From Epichloe hybrida (lineage: Eukaryota; Ascomycota; Sordariomycetes; Hypocreales; Clavicipitaceae), in NCBI GenBank assembly GCA_019022495.1, contig JAFEKR010000001.1, positions 1,426,001 to 1,490,000 of the forward strand: a stretch of DNA of 64,000 nt, written 5' to 3'. The first letter of the stretch is position 1. The number at the start of each line of letters is the position of its first letter. Both the position numbers and the translations under genes were made by a program. Shown here piece by piece: positions 1 to 10,561 of the stretch. The notes beneath the pieces are model-generated. The model ran no database searches, was not told where the DNA came from, and saw only the letters and a list, made by a program, of their open reading frames with translations.

Positions 1-648
1 CAGCCCGGAAGACCGACGAGGAGCACGAGAGCGAGGGCTGGAGAATCACAATCTTGGGTAGATTCGAGGTGGAACTATGGGCTCGACTGCGCCCAGGATC
101 CCACGAATGGTCAATGGGGCGTTTTCACCGGCGGACATGTGAGCGAGTGGCCGGCGGAGAGGGAAGTGCTTCAGAGAAGGCAGTATAAATTTTACCTTGC
201 GGGCCACCAGACGAGATCAGACAGGCCCTGGCCAGTCGCGGCCCTGGACTCTGGGGATTGTCTCCGCGACATTGTTACCAACACACGCGTATTGGAGTTC
301 CCCACCATTTACGTCCTCAATGCCAGCGAGGGGCTGCCGCCGGGATATGTGCTCGCGACCAAAGATGCGGTCGAGCCGCAGCAGGCCAGTCTGAAGCGCA
401 AAGACGGACCTCCCGGGCACCATGGTAGGACGCAAGGGCCGGTCAAACGAAGGAAACAGCAGGAGACGGGTCGTGAGGATGGGGAAGTCGACAGTGAAGA
501 TGAGGATGGGGCGGATGACGGAGACGGGATGGTGAAAGGCGTGGGGTTGGAGGCTGGGGAGATTATTGCTGAGCAAAGCTTGGGCGAGGATGACGATGAC
601 GACGACGACGACGACGACACGAGCAGCTCTGGGTCGGACAGTGAGTGA
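1..648 (+). CDS. Box C/D snoRNA protein 1 (BCD1/HIT-type), C-terminal part
   Basis: The frame is open from the left edge of the window to a TGA at 646-648, so this is the 3' end of a gene that starts outside. About 45 residues beginning at KFYLAGHQ and ending in LEFPTIYVL resemble the alpha/beta domain that follows the HIT zinc finger in BCD1 proteins, which assist assembly of box C/D small nucleolar RNPs in the nucleus. The zinc finger would lie upstream and is not visible. The tail is basic (KRRK) and then strongly acidic, ending in a run of ten Asp and a Ser/Asp/Glu stretch. Whether an intron lies in the first 140 bases cannot be decided. The family call rests on a short segment. Confidence 0.6.
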   Translation, partial: QPGRPTRSTRARAGESQSWVDSRWNYGLDCAQDPTNGQWGVFTGGHVSEWPAEREVLQRRQYKFYLAGHQTRSDRPWPVAALDSGDCLRDIVTNTRVLEFPTIYVLNASEGLPPGYVLATKDAVEPQQASLKRKDGPPGHHGRTQGPVKRRKQQETGREDGEVDSEDEDGADDGDGMVKGVGLEAGEIIAEQSLGEDDDDDDDDDDTSSSGSDSE

Positions 649-1547
649 GGAATGAGGAGTTGGGATATGGGTTGGATGGATTCTGCTGGTCCTGTACGGA
701 GTAGTCCGTACAATAGTTTTTACAGGGGCGGGAGTTCGCACGGCGGTTTACTCGACTGCACTTATTTGGTGTGTGTACGTGAAGAGAATTGAGAATTTCC
801 CTTTTCCTGCCCTGCATGTCCTTCACAATGGGGGTTTTTTTTTTTTTTTCGTCGGGCTGATGAAAAGGAACCACGTTTTTTAACTGAATGACAATGTCCC
901 TTGCGAGGGAGGTTCGAACCAAGCAAGACGCGCCCCACCGCAGCAAGCTGTCCGGCAATCATATTTATGTATTCTTGGACGCCTGCCACGCCCCACTTCT
1001 TTTGGCGAAGGTGGTTACGGATACGTCGCCTCGCCTCGCCACACTAACTATAACCAACCCAAGCCCCTGCTCCTCCTGATGGCTTGGGGCCTAAATTCAC
1101 GGGAACACCTTTCTTTTGCCACCTCGCCTCGCTTTTGTGAGAAAACTAAAACTGGATTGTGCAGCTACAGTTCGTTGTTGGGAGGAAAGCAGTGCTGCCG
1201 TCTATTATTCAACGTTTTACAACCAGTCAAACCAGATTGCGCCTCGTTCTGAATCCCTGATCTTCAGCCTTTGCTGTGAATTTCAACTGCTCTTCTTCGC
1301 CATGGTACGCACGCTTTCCAAGGCGTGCCGTGCTTTTGAGTCATTACGTTGTCGAAGCCTTATCCCAGGGTAACCCTGGCTCAAGTCGTATCAACAGAGC
1401 AGTTGCTTCATTCTCACCGTTTGTATACGTCCCATCAATGTATTATCCGCTTCTCTATAAAGTCTACGTATTTGCCAGCCGAAATTTTCTGCCCCAAAAC
1501 TTCCCTTCAGTCTCATTATCCAAGCCAGAATTAAACAAACTGCTACA
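649..1547. other. Intergenic, no gene seen
   Basis: Holds the TACGGAGTA motif at 696, immediately followed by an inverted partner (GTCCGTAC), and a T-run at about 836-850. Short open frames on both strands lack family resemblance or splice support. The last 150 bases, with TCTATAAAG near 1453, are the probable promoter and leader of the small gene at 1,548. Confidence 0.5.
696..704 (+). repeat. TACGGAGTA motif copy 1
   Basis: Intergenic; followed at once by GTCCGTAC, making a short inverted pair. See finding on this motif. Confidence 0.7.
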
Positions 1548-1895
1548 ATGGGTGGCCCTTATTACAAAGTGCAGGTACATCAAACAAGCCGGGCGCCCTT
1601 TGTGGGGAGCGCGGACTCGTGCTCCGGTGAATCACATTCGCCATCCTCGTCAACCTCCAGCTCTGGCACTTCATCATTGTCACCCGGAACGTACCGTCAA
1701 TACGGAGCGAGTACGTCATGAATTGTGGTTTCTGCCGAAGGCTCCTGTACTTTCACTGCTAACGATATTATAGATAACAATACTGTAGAAGTAACCAGAT
1801 CTTCGAATGGAACCAACGTCGTGAGCCACAACCGGACTGCTTACGAATATGGGTCCCCCAGCCCAGGCTATGGCGGCTCATATTCAAGATCTTGA
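1548..1895 (+). CDS. Small Ser/Asn-rich hypothetical protein, 94 aa, one intron
   Basis: Exon 1 is 1548-1710 and exon 2 is 1774-1895. The 63-base intron has GTACGT at its donor, GCTAAC as branch site and TTATAG at the acceptor, all close to fungal consensus, and splicing keeps one frame to TGA at 1893-1895. The product starts MGGPYYKVQ, has a central Ser/Thr-rich stretch (residues about 24-48), and ends in a Tyr/Gly/Ser-rich tail. No signal peptide, membrane segment or known domain is visible. Nearly half the residues are Ser, Gly, Thr or Asn, suggesting a disordered protein. I do not recognise a family. The clean intron is the main reason to believe the gene. Confidence 0.6.
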
Positions 1896-2871
1896 CTGAA
1901 CTTTAACAACATAACACTTTAACTTTATGCTATCAAGTTCTCGGAAAACAATTAATATTGATCGTTAAAAGATGGGATAAGTTTTCTTTTTTTGGGACAC
2001 ATTGGAGTCGGAGTCGAAGGCTTGGAATGGCTTTGTTTTATGACGATGTTTAGTATTGTTGTTGCACTCTACTATAGCTTACGTCTTTGTGGTTCCGCAA
2101 AACTGCCGGAGGCATTAACTATACCAGTTGTTAATTTGCATAGACTTGCTAACTTATGAGTCACACGATTATTCTACCATCATTTCGATCTTGACCTGTG
2201 GCTGATGTACGGATTGTACAAGCCTGGCCGCCAACCTCGGAACCACAACGTGCAATGTACAAAGATGGATGTTTCAAGATGAAACCGATAGGACCCCTTC
2301 CATATCGGCAACTCTATGCCATGGGAGACTTGACAATCTTGCATGATTGCTATGAATTTTCCAGTAGGCATTTTGCCATTTTTTTCTGACATTAGCCGGC
2401 AACGTGGTACATGCGCAGTCAAGGTGGTAACATAACGAATTGTGTGATAGGCCGACTCCGTGCGTGGCTGAATGCTAGTCTTGCGCCTGGAGTTCAAAGT
2501 CGAGACTGTATATTTATTAGCAACGACAAAGTCTTTTTTCTTTGATGCTTTTCTCAAAAAGGAGCGGTACATGAGCGGTACATGATGTGAATCCATGAAC
2601 TAGTTGCAAAGTTGAGATAAGCGCTGTGATTCATGCCGATCATTAGGTACATCTCAAACCCACAATTGCCACAACAACAGGGCTGAAAATAATTTTTTTC
2701 TTCTTTCCTTTCCATTTCGCTCTTTTTCTTTCTAATCGAATAGCCAGGTTTGAATAATGAACAGCTGCCACAGGCCAAGCAGTTTTGCTTTTAATGATTC
2801 AAGTCTGAAAGACGGCCCGCACCAGATAATAAACTAAGCCGGCAATTCACGCCAGTAAACCCGTTTCATAT
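1896..2871. other. Intergenic, no gene seen
   Basis: Lies between the 3' ends of the convergent 94-aa gene and the RPEL gene. A 138-codon open frame on the minus strand (2180-2596) has no recognisable features and I do not call it. Nothing else noted. Confidence 0.4.
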
Positions 2872-3394
2872 TCAGGCACCACCTTCTCGCTTGGCGTATT
2901 CGTCTTCAATTGCTTCATCGTATTTCTGTTCTGCTGTTCGCGGGTCCTCGTGCAAAACACCACCCTTGACTAATTCTTCGGGACTTGGGCGGTGTGAGAT
3001 CTTGTCATTCAATTTGTCTCCAAGCATGCTTCTCTCGAGCTAACCCTCGTCAGTTTGGGGCGATGAGCATGTGTGAGATGAGGCTTATATTGGCGTATAG
3101 TCATACCTCTTTTTGATTGGCAACAATCCCGGGGGACGCTGAAGAAGCTGGGAGGATATTTCCTAATGACACTTTTGATTAGCATGGATGTGAATGCTCA
3201 AGATGTCGAAGCAGAGAGCACTCCACTCGACCTCTGGAAGGAAAGCGGGGGCACACACTGTCTACCAGTTCTGTGCGGTTTGGGCGGTGCATCAGGTGAT
3301 TTTCTAGGGAATTTTTTCTGGCAGTGTCTGGGCGAATGGGCGAGATAGAGGTCTCATCAACAACTTGAGGTTGCTGTTCAGTGGACGCAGACAT
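2872..3394 (-). CDS. RPEL-repeat protein, 119 aa, two introns
   Basis: Read on the minus strand: exon 1 3394-3259, exon 2 3162-3107, exon 3 3039-2872. Donors are GTGTGT and GTATGA, acceptors CATTAG and GGTTAG; together they give an uninterrupted 119-residue frame. Two RPEL motifs are plain: residues about 29-50 with RPNRTELV and then ILP, and residues about 65-93 with RPSPEELV and then VLHEDPR. In animals (MRTF, Phactr) each RPEL motif binds one G-actin; short two-repeat proteins are annotated in many fungi with little functional work, so actin binding here is inference. The C-terminus is acidic/charged (EAIEDEYAKREGGA). The gene faces away from myosin-I, 1.3 kb off. Confidence 0.88.
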
Positions 3395-4694
3395 AACGAC
3401 TTCTCGGGCACCTCCGGCACAGACTGTAGTCCGATTGACAACGATTAAATATATGAGGAAGGGTAAGGCAACAGCAGAAGATGACGAAGGAGGAGTAGGG
3501 TCAACTGGAGCAGGAGGTGGGTAGAGATGGCTTTAATATTTAGGTATGCAGGTAGGTCAGTAGGTAAAATACCTAGGGGCTTTCCATGTGACATCCAATA
3601 GCCATGTGGTGGTCAAGCTATCCATAACAATCTGCTATTGCAGCACATACATGTATACATGTACAGACCAGGCACCTGTCTTACGGCTAGAGTTGTGCAT
3701 TGTTGGTTGGCCAGTCATTAGGAATCCTTCGCCGTCGCCAGGTGAGCAGCCTGGCAATGGGTGGGTATGAAGTGGACGGGTTGGTGCGGGCTGGGTTTGG
3801 CTTGAAGGTTGATCGGCATGTGCGTACTGATACCCCGCAATAAGGACGCGCACTTGGCGGTGGGGGGACTATCTCTAGAGGTATGTGCTCCGTACTTATT
3901 AGGCCGCAAATATCTTGGTGTGACCATTCCCGTGACATGCGTGTTTCGGTTGACTTTGATAAATCAGCACTGTGCGGACTACTGGATCAAGAACTATGCA
4001 TAACTCAGGCATACTCTCGTCCAGGTTGCACAAGTTTAGGCCAACTGCCCGCGGCTTATTTCAGTTGCTTCATATGGGAGTACCAAATGATTGTCAATGT
4101 CCATCCGCTGGGTATATAAATCAATAAACGGGATGAGTATGTTCTAAAGAAGGCCTCGACTACGCCTTCATCCAAAATCCAGAGCTTCATCGCCCTGATT
4201 GACGTCGACAGGAAAGAGCAAGTCTAGAGAGAGGAAGTGAGTGTGACACCTGTGGATCTGGATCAATAGTTGAGAACTACCTACCTTTTTTCATTTCCAA
4301 ATCAATCGTATCGCACGAGGTAGAAGGCTCATTCAATTCTGTTGAATGGGGTTCCTCCCGAGACAGAACCAGATGCGTCTGGCATCAAGTCTCCGAATCC
4401 CCGCCACTGATTCGTAACCGCCCAAGGGGCTGTGCGCGTTTGCGGAAAATTGTCGGCGCTCCGTCAATTTTGGGCCATCTCGTGGAATAGCACAGCACTA
4501 GTTACGTCCAGCCACAGTCTCGCATTGGCAGAACAGAGAGGGCAGTGACGATGTCATAAGGATTCGTCTTTCAAGACAATTTTCCCGCACATCCCTAACG
4601 ACTATTGAACGCATCCTCCTCATCTGCTCCATGGTCGAGTCGAACATTACGTGGCCACTTACCGCACCATCCTCCCACATATCATAGTCTTATC
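3395..4694. other. Divergent promoter region between RPEL gene and myosin-I
   Basis: 1.3 kb without a supported gene. It contains a cluster of AGGTAGGT/AGGTA-like words at about 3540-3575, a near-TATA stretch (TATATAAATCAATAAA) at about 4110-4128, and the leader of myosin-I. Upstream regulation of both genes presumably lies here. Confidence 0.5.
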
Positions 4695-7600
4695 ATGGTA
4701 AGAAACTCGCGGACTACAAACATTGTACTTTTCATTTTGTCAGACGCAGATGTTGGCCTAACATCCTGTACGCGGGTTTCTCTGTTGAATTAGGGTATTT
4801 CAAGACGTCCCAAGGACAAAGCCGCCCGCAATGCCCAACCTGGGTCCCAGATTGCCGCCGCTGGCAAACCCCAAAAAGCGACATTCGAAGCGACGAAGAA
4901 AAAGGAGATCGGAGTTTCAGACCTGACCTTATTGAGCAAGGTCTCTAATGAGTCTATTAATGACAACCTAAAGAAGCGCTTTGACGGCGCTGAGATTTAT
5001 ACGTACATCGGCCATGTACTGGTTTCCGTTAATCCGTTTCGCGACCTCGGCATTTATACAGACCAAGTCCTCGACAGTTATAGGGGCAAAAACCGACTGG
5101 AGATGCCGCCCCACGTTTTCGCAATTGCAGAGTCGGCGTACTACAACATGAAAGCCTACCATGACAATCAGTGTGTGATCATCTCGGGTGAGTCGGGTGC
5201 TGGCAAAACGGAAGCAGCCAAGCGCATTATGCAATACATTGCAAACGTCTCCGGTGAACAATCAGGCGATATCAAGAAGATTAAAGAAATGGTTTTGGCG
5301 ACAAATCCGTTACTGGAATCTTTCGGAAATGCAAAAACCTTGCGAAACAACAACTCTTCGAGATTCGGCAAATATCTCCAAATTCATTTCAACTCAACTG
5401 GCGAACCAGTCGGAGCCGACATCACCAACTATCTCCTCGAGAAATCGCGGGTCGTCGGTCAGATTACCAACGAGCGAAACTTCCACATCTTTTATCAATT
5501 CACCAAAGGTGCTTCACAGCAGTACCAAGAGCTCTTCGGTATTCAACAACCAGAAACTTACGTATACACGAGCCGCTCCAAATGTTTTGATGTTGACGGC
5601 ATTGATGATGTAGCCGATTTCCAAGATACACTGAATGCAATGAAAGTCATCGGTCTCAGTCAGGCTGAGCAGGATGAAATCTTTCGCATGCTAGCAGCCA
5701 CGCTATGGATTGGCAACATTCAATTTCAAGAGGACAACGACGGATACGCCGCCGTTGTTGACGAGTCTGTTGTAGCCTTTGTGGCATATCTCATGGAGGT
5801 GACTCCGGAGCAATTAGTTCACGCGATAACCATTCGTATTCTGACTCCACGGAATGGCGAAGTCATCGAATCCCCCGCGAATCCCGCGCAAGCGACGGCT
5901 ACTCGTGATGCCTTAGCCAAGGCTATTTATCACAACTTATTTGACTGGATCGTCGAGCGGATCAATAAATCACTCAAGTCCAGACAAGCCTCGGCGAATA
6001 CTGTTGGGATTCTGGACATTTATGGCTTCGAAATTTTCGAGAAGAACAGTTTTGAACAGTTATGTATTAATTATGTGAACGAGAAACTCCAGCAAATCTT
6101 CATTCAGCTCACACTAAAAACTGAGCAAGAAGAGTACGCCCGAGAGAAAATACAGTGGACACCAATTAAGTACTTCGACAACAAAGTCGTATGCGACCTG
6201 ATCGAACAATTCCGTCCTCCAGGAATTTTCTCCGCCATGAAGGATGCTACCAAGACGGCACATGCTGATCCTGCAGCATGTGATCGAACATTTATGCAAA
6301 GCATAAATGGAATGTCTCATGCTCATTTGACACCTAGGCAAGGAAGTTTCATCGTGAAGCACTATGCTGGAGACGTCTCGTACACAGTAGATGGAATCAC
6401 GGATAAGAACAAAGACCAACTTCTAAAAGGTCTTCTCAATCTCTTCCAACACAGTGGAAATCGGTTTGTGCATACGTTATTTCCCCAACAGGTTGACCAG
6501 GACAACAGAAAACAACCGCCATCTGCAGGAGACCGAATTCGAACTTCAGCGAATGCGTTAGTGGATGCATTGATGAAATGCCAACCCTGCTATATTCGCA
6601 CCATCAAACCCAATGAAAACAAGTCTCCCACTGAATACAACAGTCCAAATGTTCTTCATCAAATCAAGTATCTGGGTCTGCAAGAGAACGTTCGTATTCG
6701 ACGAGCCGGGTTCGCCTATCGCCAGTCTTTCGACAAATTTGCTGAGCGTTTCTTTCTTCTATCCCCAGCTACATCATATGCAGGCGAGTATACATGGCGA
6801 GGGTCCACAGAAGATGCAGTGAAGCAAATTCTCAAGGACACGAGCATTCCTAAGGAAGAGTGGCAACTCGGCGTCACCAAGGCCTTCATCAAGGCACCCG
6901 AAACACTCTTCGCGTTGGAGCACATGCGCGACAGGTATTGGCATAACATGGCTACTCGGATCCAGAGGATGTGGCGTGCGTACTTGGCTTACCGTGCAGA
7001 ATCTGCAACCCGCATACAAAGGATGTGGCGGAAGAAGCGCACAGGGGCGGAATTCTTGCAACTTCGAGACCATGGACACAAGCTTCTTCAAGGCCGAAAG
7101 GAGCGCAGACGGATGAGCCTTTTAGGATCCCGAAGGTTTTTAGGTGACTATCTTGGCGTCAATGCGGCTGCCGGGCCAGGTGCACAAATCAGGAACGCCG
7201 CTAACATCGGATCAAACGAACGTGTCGTTTTCTCCTGTCGTGGAGAAGTTTTGGAGGCCAAATTTGGGCGGTCCAGCAAACCTAGCCCTCGTTTGATTAT
7301 CGTCACTAATAGCAATTTTTATATCATCGCACAACTACTTGCCAATGGCCAAATCCAGATCTCGGTGGAACGGGCTATTCCTCTTGGTGCTATCAAATTT
7401 GTTGGAACGTCTATATGCAGAGACGACTGGCTTTCGCTTGGTGTGGGGTCAGCTCAGGAAGCCGATCCTTTGGTGAACTGTGTTCTCAAAACTGAGCTAT
7501 TTACGCAAATGCAGCGAGTGATGCCCGGCGGCTTCAGCCTCAAAATCGGAGAGTTCATTGAGTATGCCAAGAAGCCAAACAAGCTTCAACAGGTCAAGGT

Positions 7601-8508
7601 GATGAAAGACTCACAGCAATCGGAGGATTACTACAAGAGCGGCGCTATTCATACACAACAAGGCGAACCCCCCTCGTCTGTGTCGCGGCCTATGCCCAAG
7701 GCGAAGCCAGTACCCCCTCGTCCTATTACCCGCGGCAAACTTATTAGGCCTGGTGGCCCTGGTGGCCGACCCTCTAAGCTTACTGGTAATCGCACAGCAC
7801 AGCCCAGGCCTGGCGCGATCGCCATGGCAGTTCCTCAACCCTCAGCAGTAGTGGCGGCTCCAGCAATAACACCTGTCTGCACAACCAATGGATCCAGCTT
7901 GGGAACTGGTAACCCTCTTCCAAGTCACACGAGAAACCGAGGCAGTGTCGGAACTGCAGCAACACGAGCACCTCCACCGCCTCCTCCGACCGCACCTGCA
8001 CGGCCGAAAGTTATGGCTAAAGTGTTATACGATTTCAATGGACAGAGAGACAACGAACCCTCGATTAAAGCTGGAGATATGCTGGAAATCGTTCAGAAAG
8101 AGAACAATGGTATGCAGTGCTCCTTAGTCTATTGGACCGCATTCAGTCTTGAATCCCTCAACTAACAATTGATTAGGTTGGTGGTTAGCTAAAAATGATC
8201 TTGGTCAAGCCTGGGTACCGGCCGCATATGTAGAGGAACAAGCGGCACCTGCTCCAAGAGCTCCTCCTGCTCCACCAGTCGCAAAACCCAAACCGACACC
8301 TCCCGCCCCTCCTGCAAAGCGTCCTGCAGCGGGACGAAAGCCTGCCGAATTAGCGCAAAGGGATTCCGGCCTTGGTCTTAATGGGGCGAGTGGTTCGGAA
8401 GGAAGTCGCAGTAATACACCAACGCCAAGCTTGGGAGGAAGCTTGGCTGATGCCCTTTTGGCACGAAAAAACGCCATGCAAAAGGACAGGGAGGACGACG
8501 ACTGGTAA
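4695..8508 (+). CDS. myo1: Class I myosin (fungal MyoA/Myo1), 1216 aa
   Basis: Exons: 4695-4697 (the ATG alone), 4794-8109, 8177-8508. The first intron follows the start codon directly (ATG|GTAAGA, acceptor GAATTAG); the last splits the SH3 domain and restores NNGWWLAKN. Domains in order: motor (about 48-715) with P-loop GESGAGKT at 133-140; two IQ motifs (about 720-760); basic TH1 lipid-binding tail (about 770-965); Pro/Ala-rich TH2; SH3 (about 1075-1128); and a C-terminal [13 protein letters not shown] segment followed by acidic DREDDDW, the CA region that activates Arp2/3. The protein drives actin patch assembly, endocytosis and polar growth at hyphal tips. The TEDS-rule position, 16 residues before DALAK, is Glu357. 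Ser219 in EKSRVV is the counterpart of the residue tied to phenamacril action in Fusarium Myo1. Identification is secure. Confidence 0.96.
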
Positions 8509-8859
8509 AGTCATCTTGCATCGTATTACAAGACAGGGTTTTAGGGCAAGCGACCTTCATATTATAAGGCAATGTACATGTAACACAGTAGAGGCAAAGT
8601 AGCGATTCTTGATTTGTTCCGAGACAGAGATATTGAATGGATTCACGGTTGATGACTGATCTAGAAAAAAAACCCTCATGATGGCACGCGCCTGAGCTTG
8701 CCCAGCTGCCCCTTTATTGCTCCTAATGCAAAAAACAACGTTCCTCCTTATCAACCTAAGAGCTCGACCACAAGGTTCATTCGATGTTGAATTAGAAGAT
8801 AGGTCCCGCCGCTAGAAGAGACAACAACTGACACACTCCTCCTTCCTTCCCGGATATCA
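8509..8859. other. Short convergent 3' region
   Basis: Holds the 3' untranslated sequences of myosin-I and PFA4, which converge here. No gene or repeat seen. Confidence 0.5.
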
Positions 8860-10152
8860 TTAGTCCATGCCCGTATGGCAAAGAACGTGACGCCGACGAA
8901 TTAGTTCAGCAATGGGAACGTCATCCTCTCCTAGAACCTCTTCAGAAGCGTAGCCCTCGGCATCCTCATCGACACCATAATTCTGGATCCTCTCACCGTC
9001 AGTATTCCTCCAGCTTGCCGGATCCTCGAAAAGGGTTGGCTCGCCGTGTTCATCGAACGCATCATAATCATCGACTTCCTCGAGCTCAGCGAGGATATGC
9101 TGCTTTCTCTCCGCATCTCCCTTCTGGCGTTGTCTGAACATACGTTTTTCATCTTCCGGTGATGCCTCGACATCGTGAAGTTCGACAGCAAAGTTCCTGC
9201 GAGCTGCAGGCCATTCCCGGTTTGCCCTTCGCATTTTTTCCGGATCAAGAGGGGGCCACATGCCTTCCTTACGATTGAAACCATTTTCCTCCCACTCCCA
9301 GCCGTTGCCTTTCCCCTTCATGCCAACCTTGGGAGTAGCGGAAAACGGAAAAGGCCAGAGAAGAAAATTGGATGTTCCCATGGCTTGGGCCATGTTGGCA
9401 AAGATTCCGAGATCATAAGGAAACTCGACCTTTTCTATTCTCACTTTCTTCCCATCTGGGCCATGAATATCCCACCAATCCCTGCCCCCTCGTTCTATTA
9501 CCGCTTCGTGGCGTTCCAATTGCCAGCCCTCGATCATGGTGCAGTTAAACAGCCAACTTTTTGTTGTCGTAAGAAGCATAATTCCAAGCGCTAGGGATGT
9601 GAATAGGCAGATGAGCGAGGACAAAACCAATCCAACCAACGCTGGTAAGGTCGGCCCTAAATATGCCGGCAAGTGCCGTGACTCCCATAAGGCATATAAT
9701 CTCTGCCAGAGTAAATTTCCAAGCATCCAAAGAGAGATATTGGAGAAGAGCAAAAAGCGCAGGAAGTGTGGGAATGTCGTCATGGAAACGCAATTTGCCG
9801 TCCAGGGACAGTGATGATCCATTTTGGGAATACATCGCCCACAATGCCGGCAATGATGCGCTCTGGCCGGTTTGGGAGCAGAACATTTTTTGCACCAGCT
9901 GCCTTCAGCCTCCATCACAACGTCGGAAAATACGAATCGACCGGGATCTTCGGTCACCGTCTTGAAGTAAGTGTACCATAGCGAAAAGAGAAATGCGTTG
10001 AGTAGAAAGGTTTCTATCTGCGATGGAGGACCTGGCTCAAGCGAAGGGAATCGGAACAAGTATTGCGGAAAGTACCCTAGGAATGCAATCAACGAGCACA
10101 CGGCGGGTACAGCGAGAGACTGCACAACTGGTGCGTCATTCAGGCCTGCCAT
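8860..10152 (-). CDS. pfa4: Palmitoyltransferase PFA4 (DHHC family), 430 aa
   Basis: Single exon, 430 residues, a usual length for ascomycete PFA4. The cysteine-rich domain (about 87-137) contains CKKCSAPKPARAHHCRHCGRC and the catalytic DHHC at 112-115 followed by PWTANCV. Hydrophobic segments lie near 12-34, 48-66, 127-148 and 168-196, giving the four-span topology with the active site on the cytosolic side. A TMIE version of the TTxE motif follows the last span. The C-terminal half is hydrophilic and acidic. In yeast Pfa4 sits in the endoplasmic reticulum and palmitoylates chitin synthase Chs3, so a role in cell wall traffic is likely. The start was taken as MAGLND because it leads straight into the first span. 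Confidence 0.94.
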   Translation of the reverse strand: MAGLNDAPVVQSLAVPAVCSLIAFLGYFPQYLFRFPSLEPGPPSQIETFLLNAFLFSLWYTYFKTVTEDPGRFVFSDVVMEAEGSWCKKCSAPKPARAHHCRHCGRCIPKMDHHCPWTANCVSMTTFPHFLRFLLFSNISLWMLGNLLWQRLYALWESRHLPAYLGPTLPALVGLVLSSLICLFTSLALGIMLLTTTKSWLFNCTMIEGWQLERHEAVIERGGRDWWDIHGPDGKKVRIEKVEFPYDLGIFANMAQAMGTSNFLLWPFPFSATPKVGMKGKGNGWEWEENGFNRKEGMWPPLDPEKMRRANREWPAARRNFAVELHDVEASPEDEKRMFRQRQKGDAERKQHILAELEEVDDYDAFDEHGEPTLFEDPASWRNTDGERIQNYGVDEDAEGYASEEVLGEDDVPIAELIRRRHVLCHTGMD

Positions 10153-10561
10153 GATGTGGGCAGCGACGGCCAGGCAGGTTCTCTAGGTCCAAATCCCAGT
10201 GTTTTTTTCAACATGGTACACAGACTATTATTTTCTGCCGTAATGGGGTGGTAAGGAAGACAGTTGTCGTTTGGGTGTTCTTCAATTCTGAGCATTGGAT
10301 GTTGAAGTAAAATAGACCGGGCGCGTCCGGCTCAAGCACCCTGCTGCTTATGTAATTAATGCCTGAAACAAGCAGCGGACGTCAGACGACAGCCCCTGAT
10401 GGACTCGATTGACTGTCTGTCATAGATACGTCTCAATCTTGTTCGGCATCATAGCATTACGTTCTTGCTTCCCCGGATACAGTTACTATTATCTCACCAG
10501 ACATGCGCATCAAGGCACCTACGCATTGCTGAAGAGAGTAGGGTTGCTCGCCAATAATGTT
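10153..10561. other. Divergent promoter region of PFA4 and the GT90 gene
   Basis: About 0.4 kb between two genes read outward. I see no gene, repeat or clear TATA element in it. Confidence 0.4.

Noticed and set aside
217..741. 174-codon minus-strand frame with a Val-rich run
   Set aside because: It is the mirror of the poly-Asp coding tract of the BCD1-like gene.
905..925. GGTTCGAACC resembling a tRNA T-loop
   Set aside because: It is a plain palindrome with no D arm, anticodon arm or acceptor stem around it.
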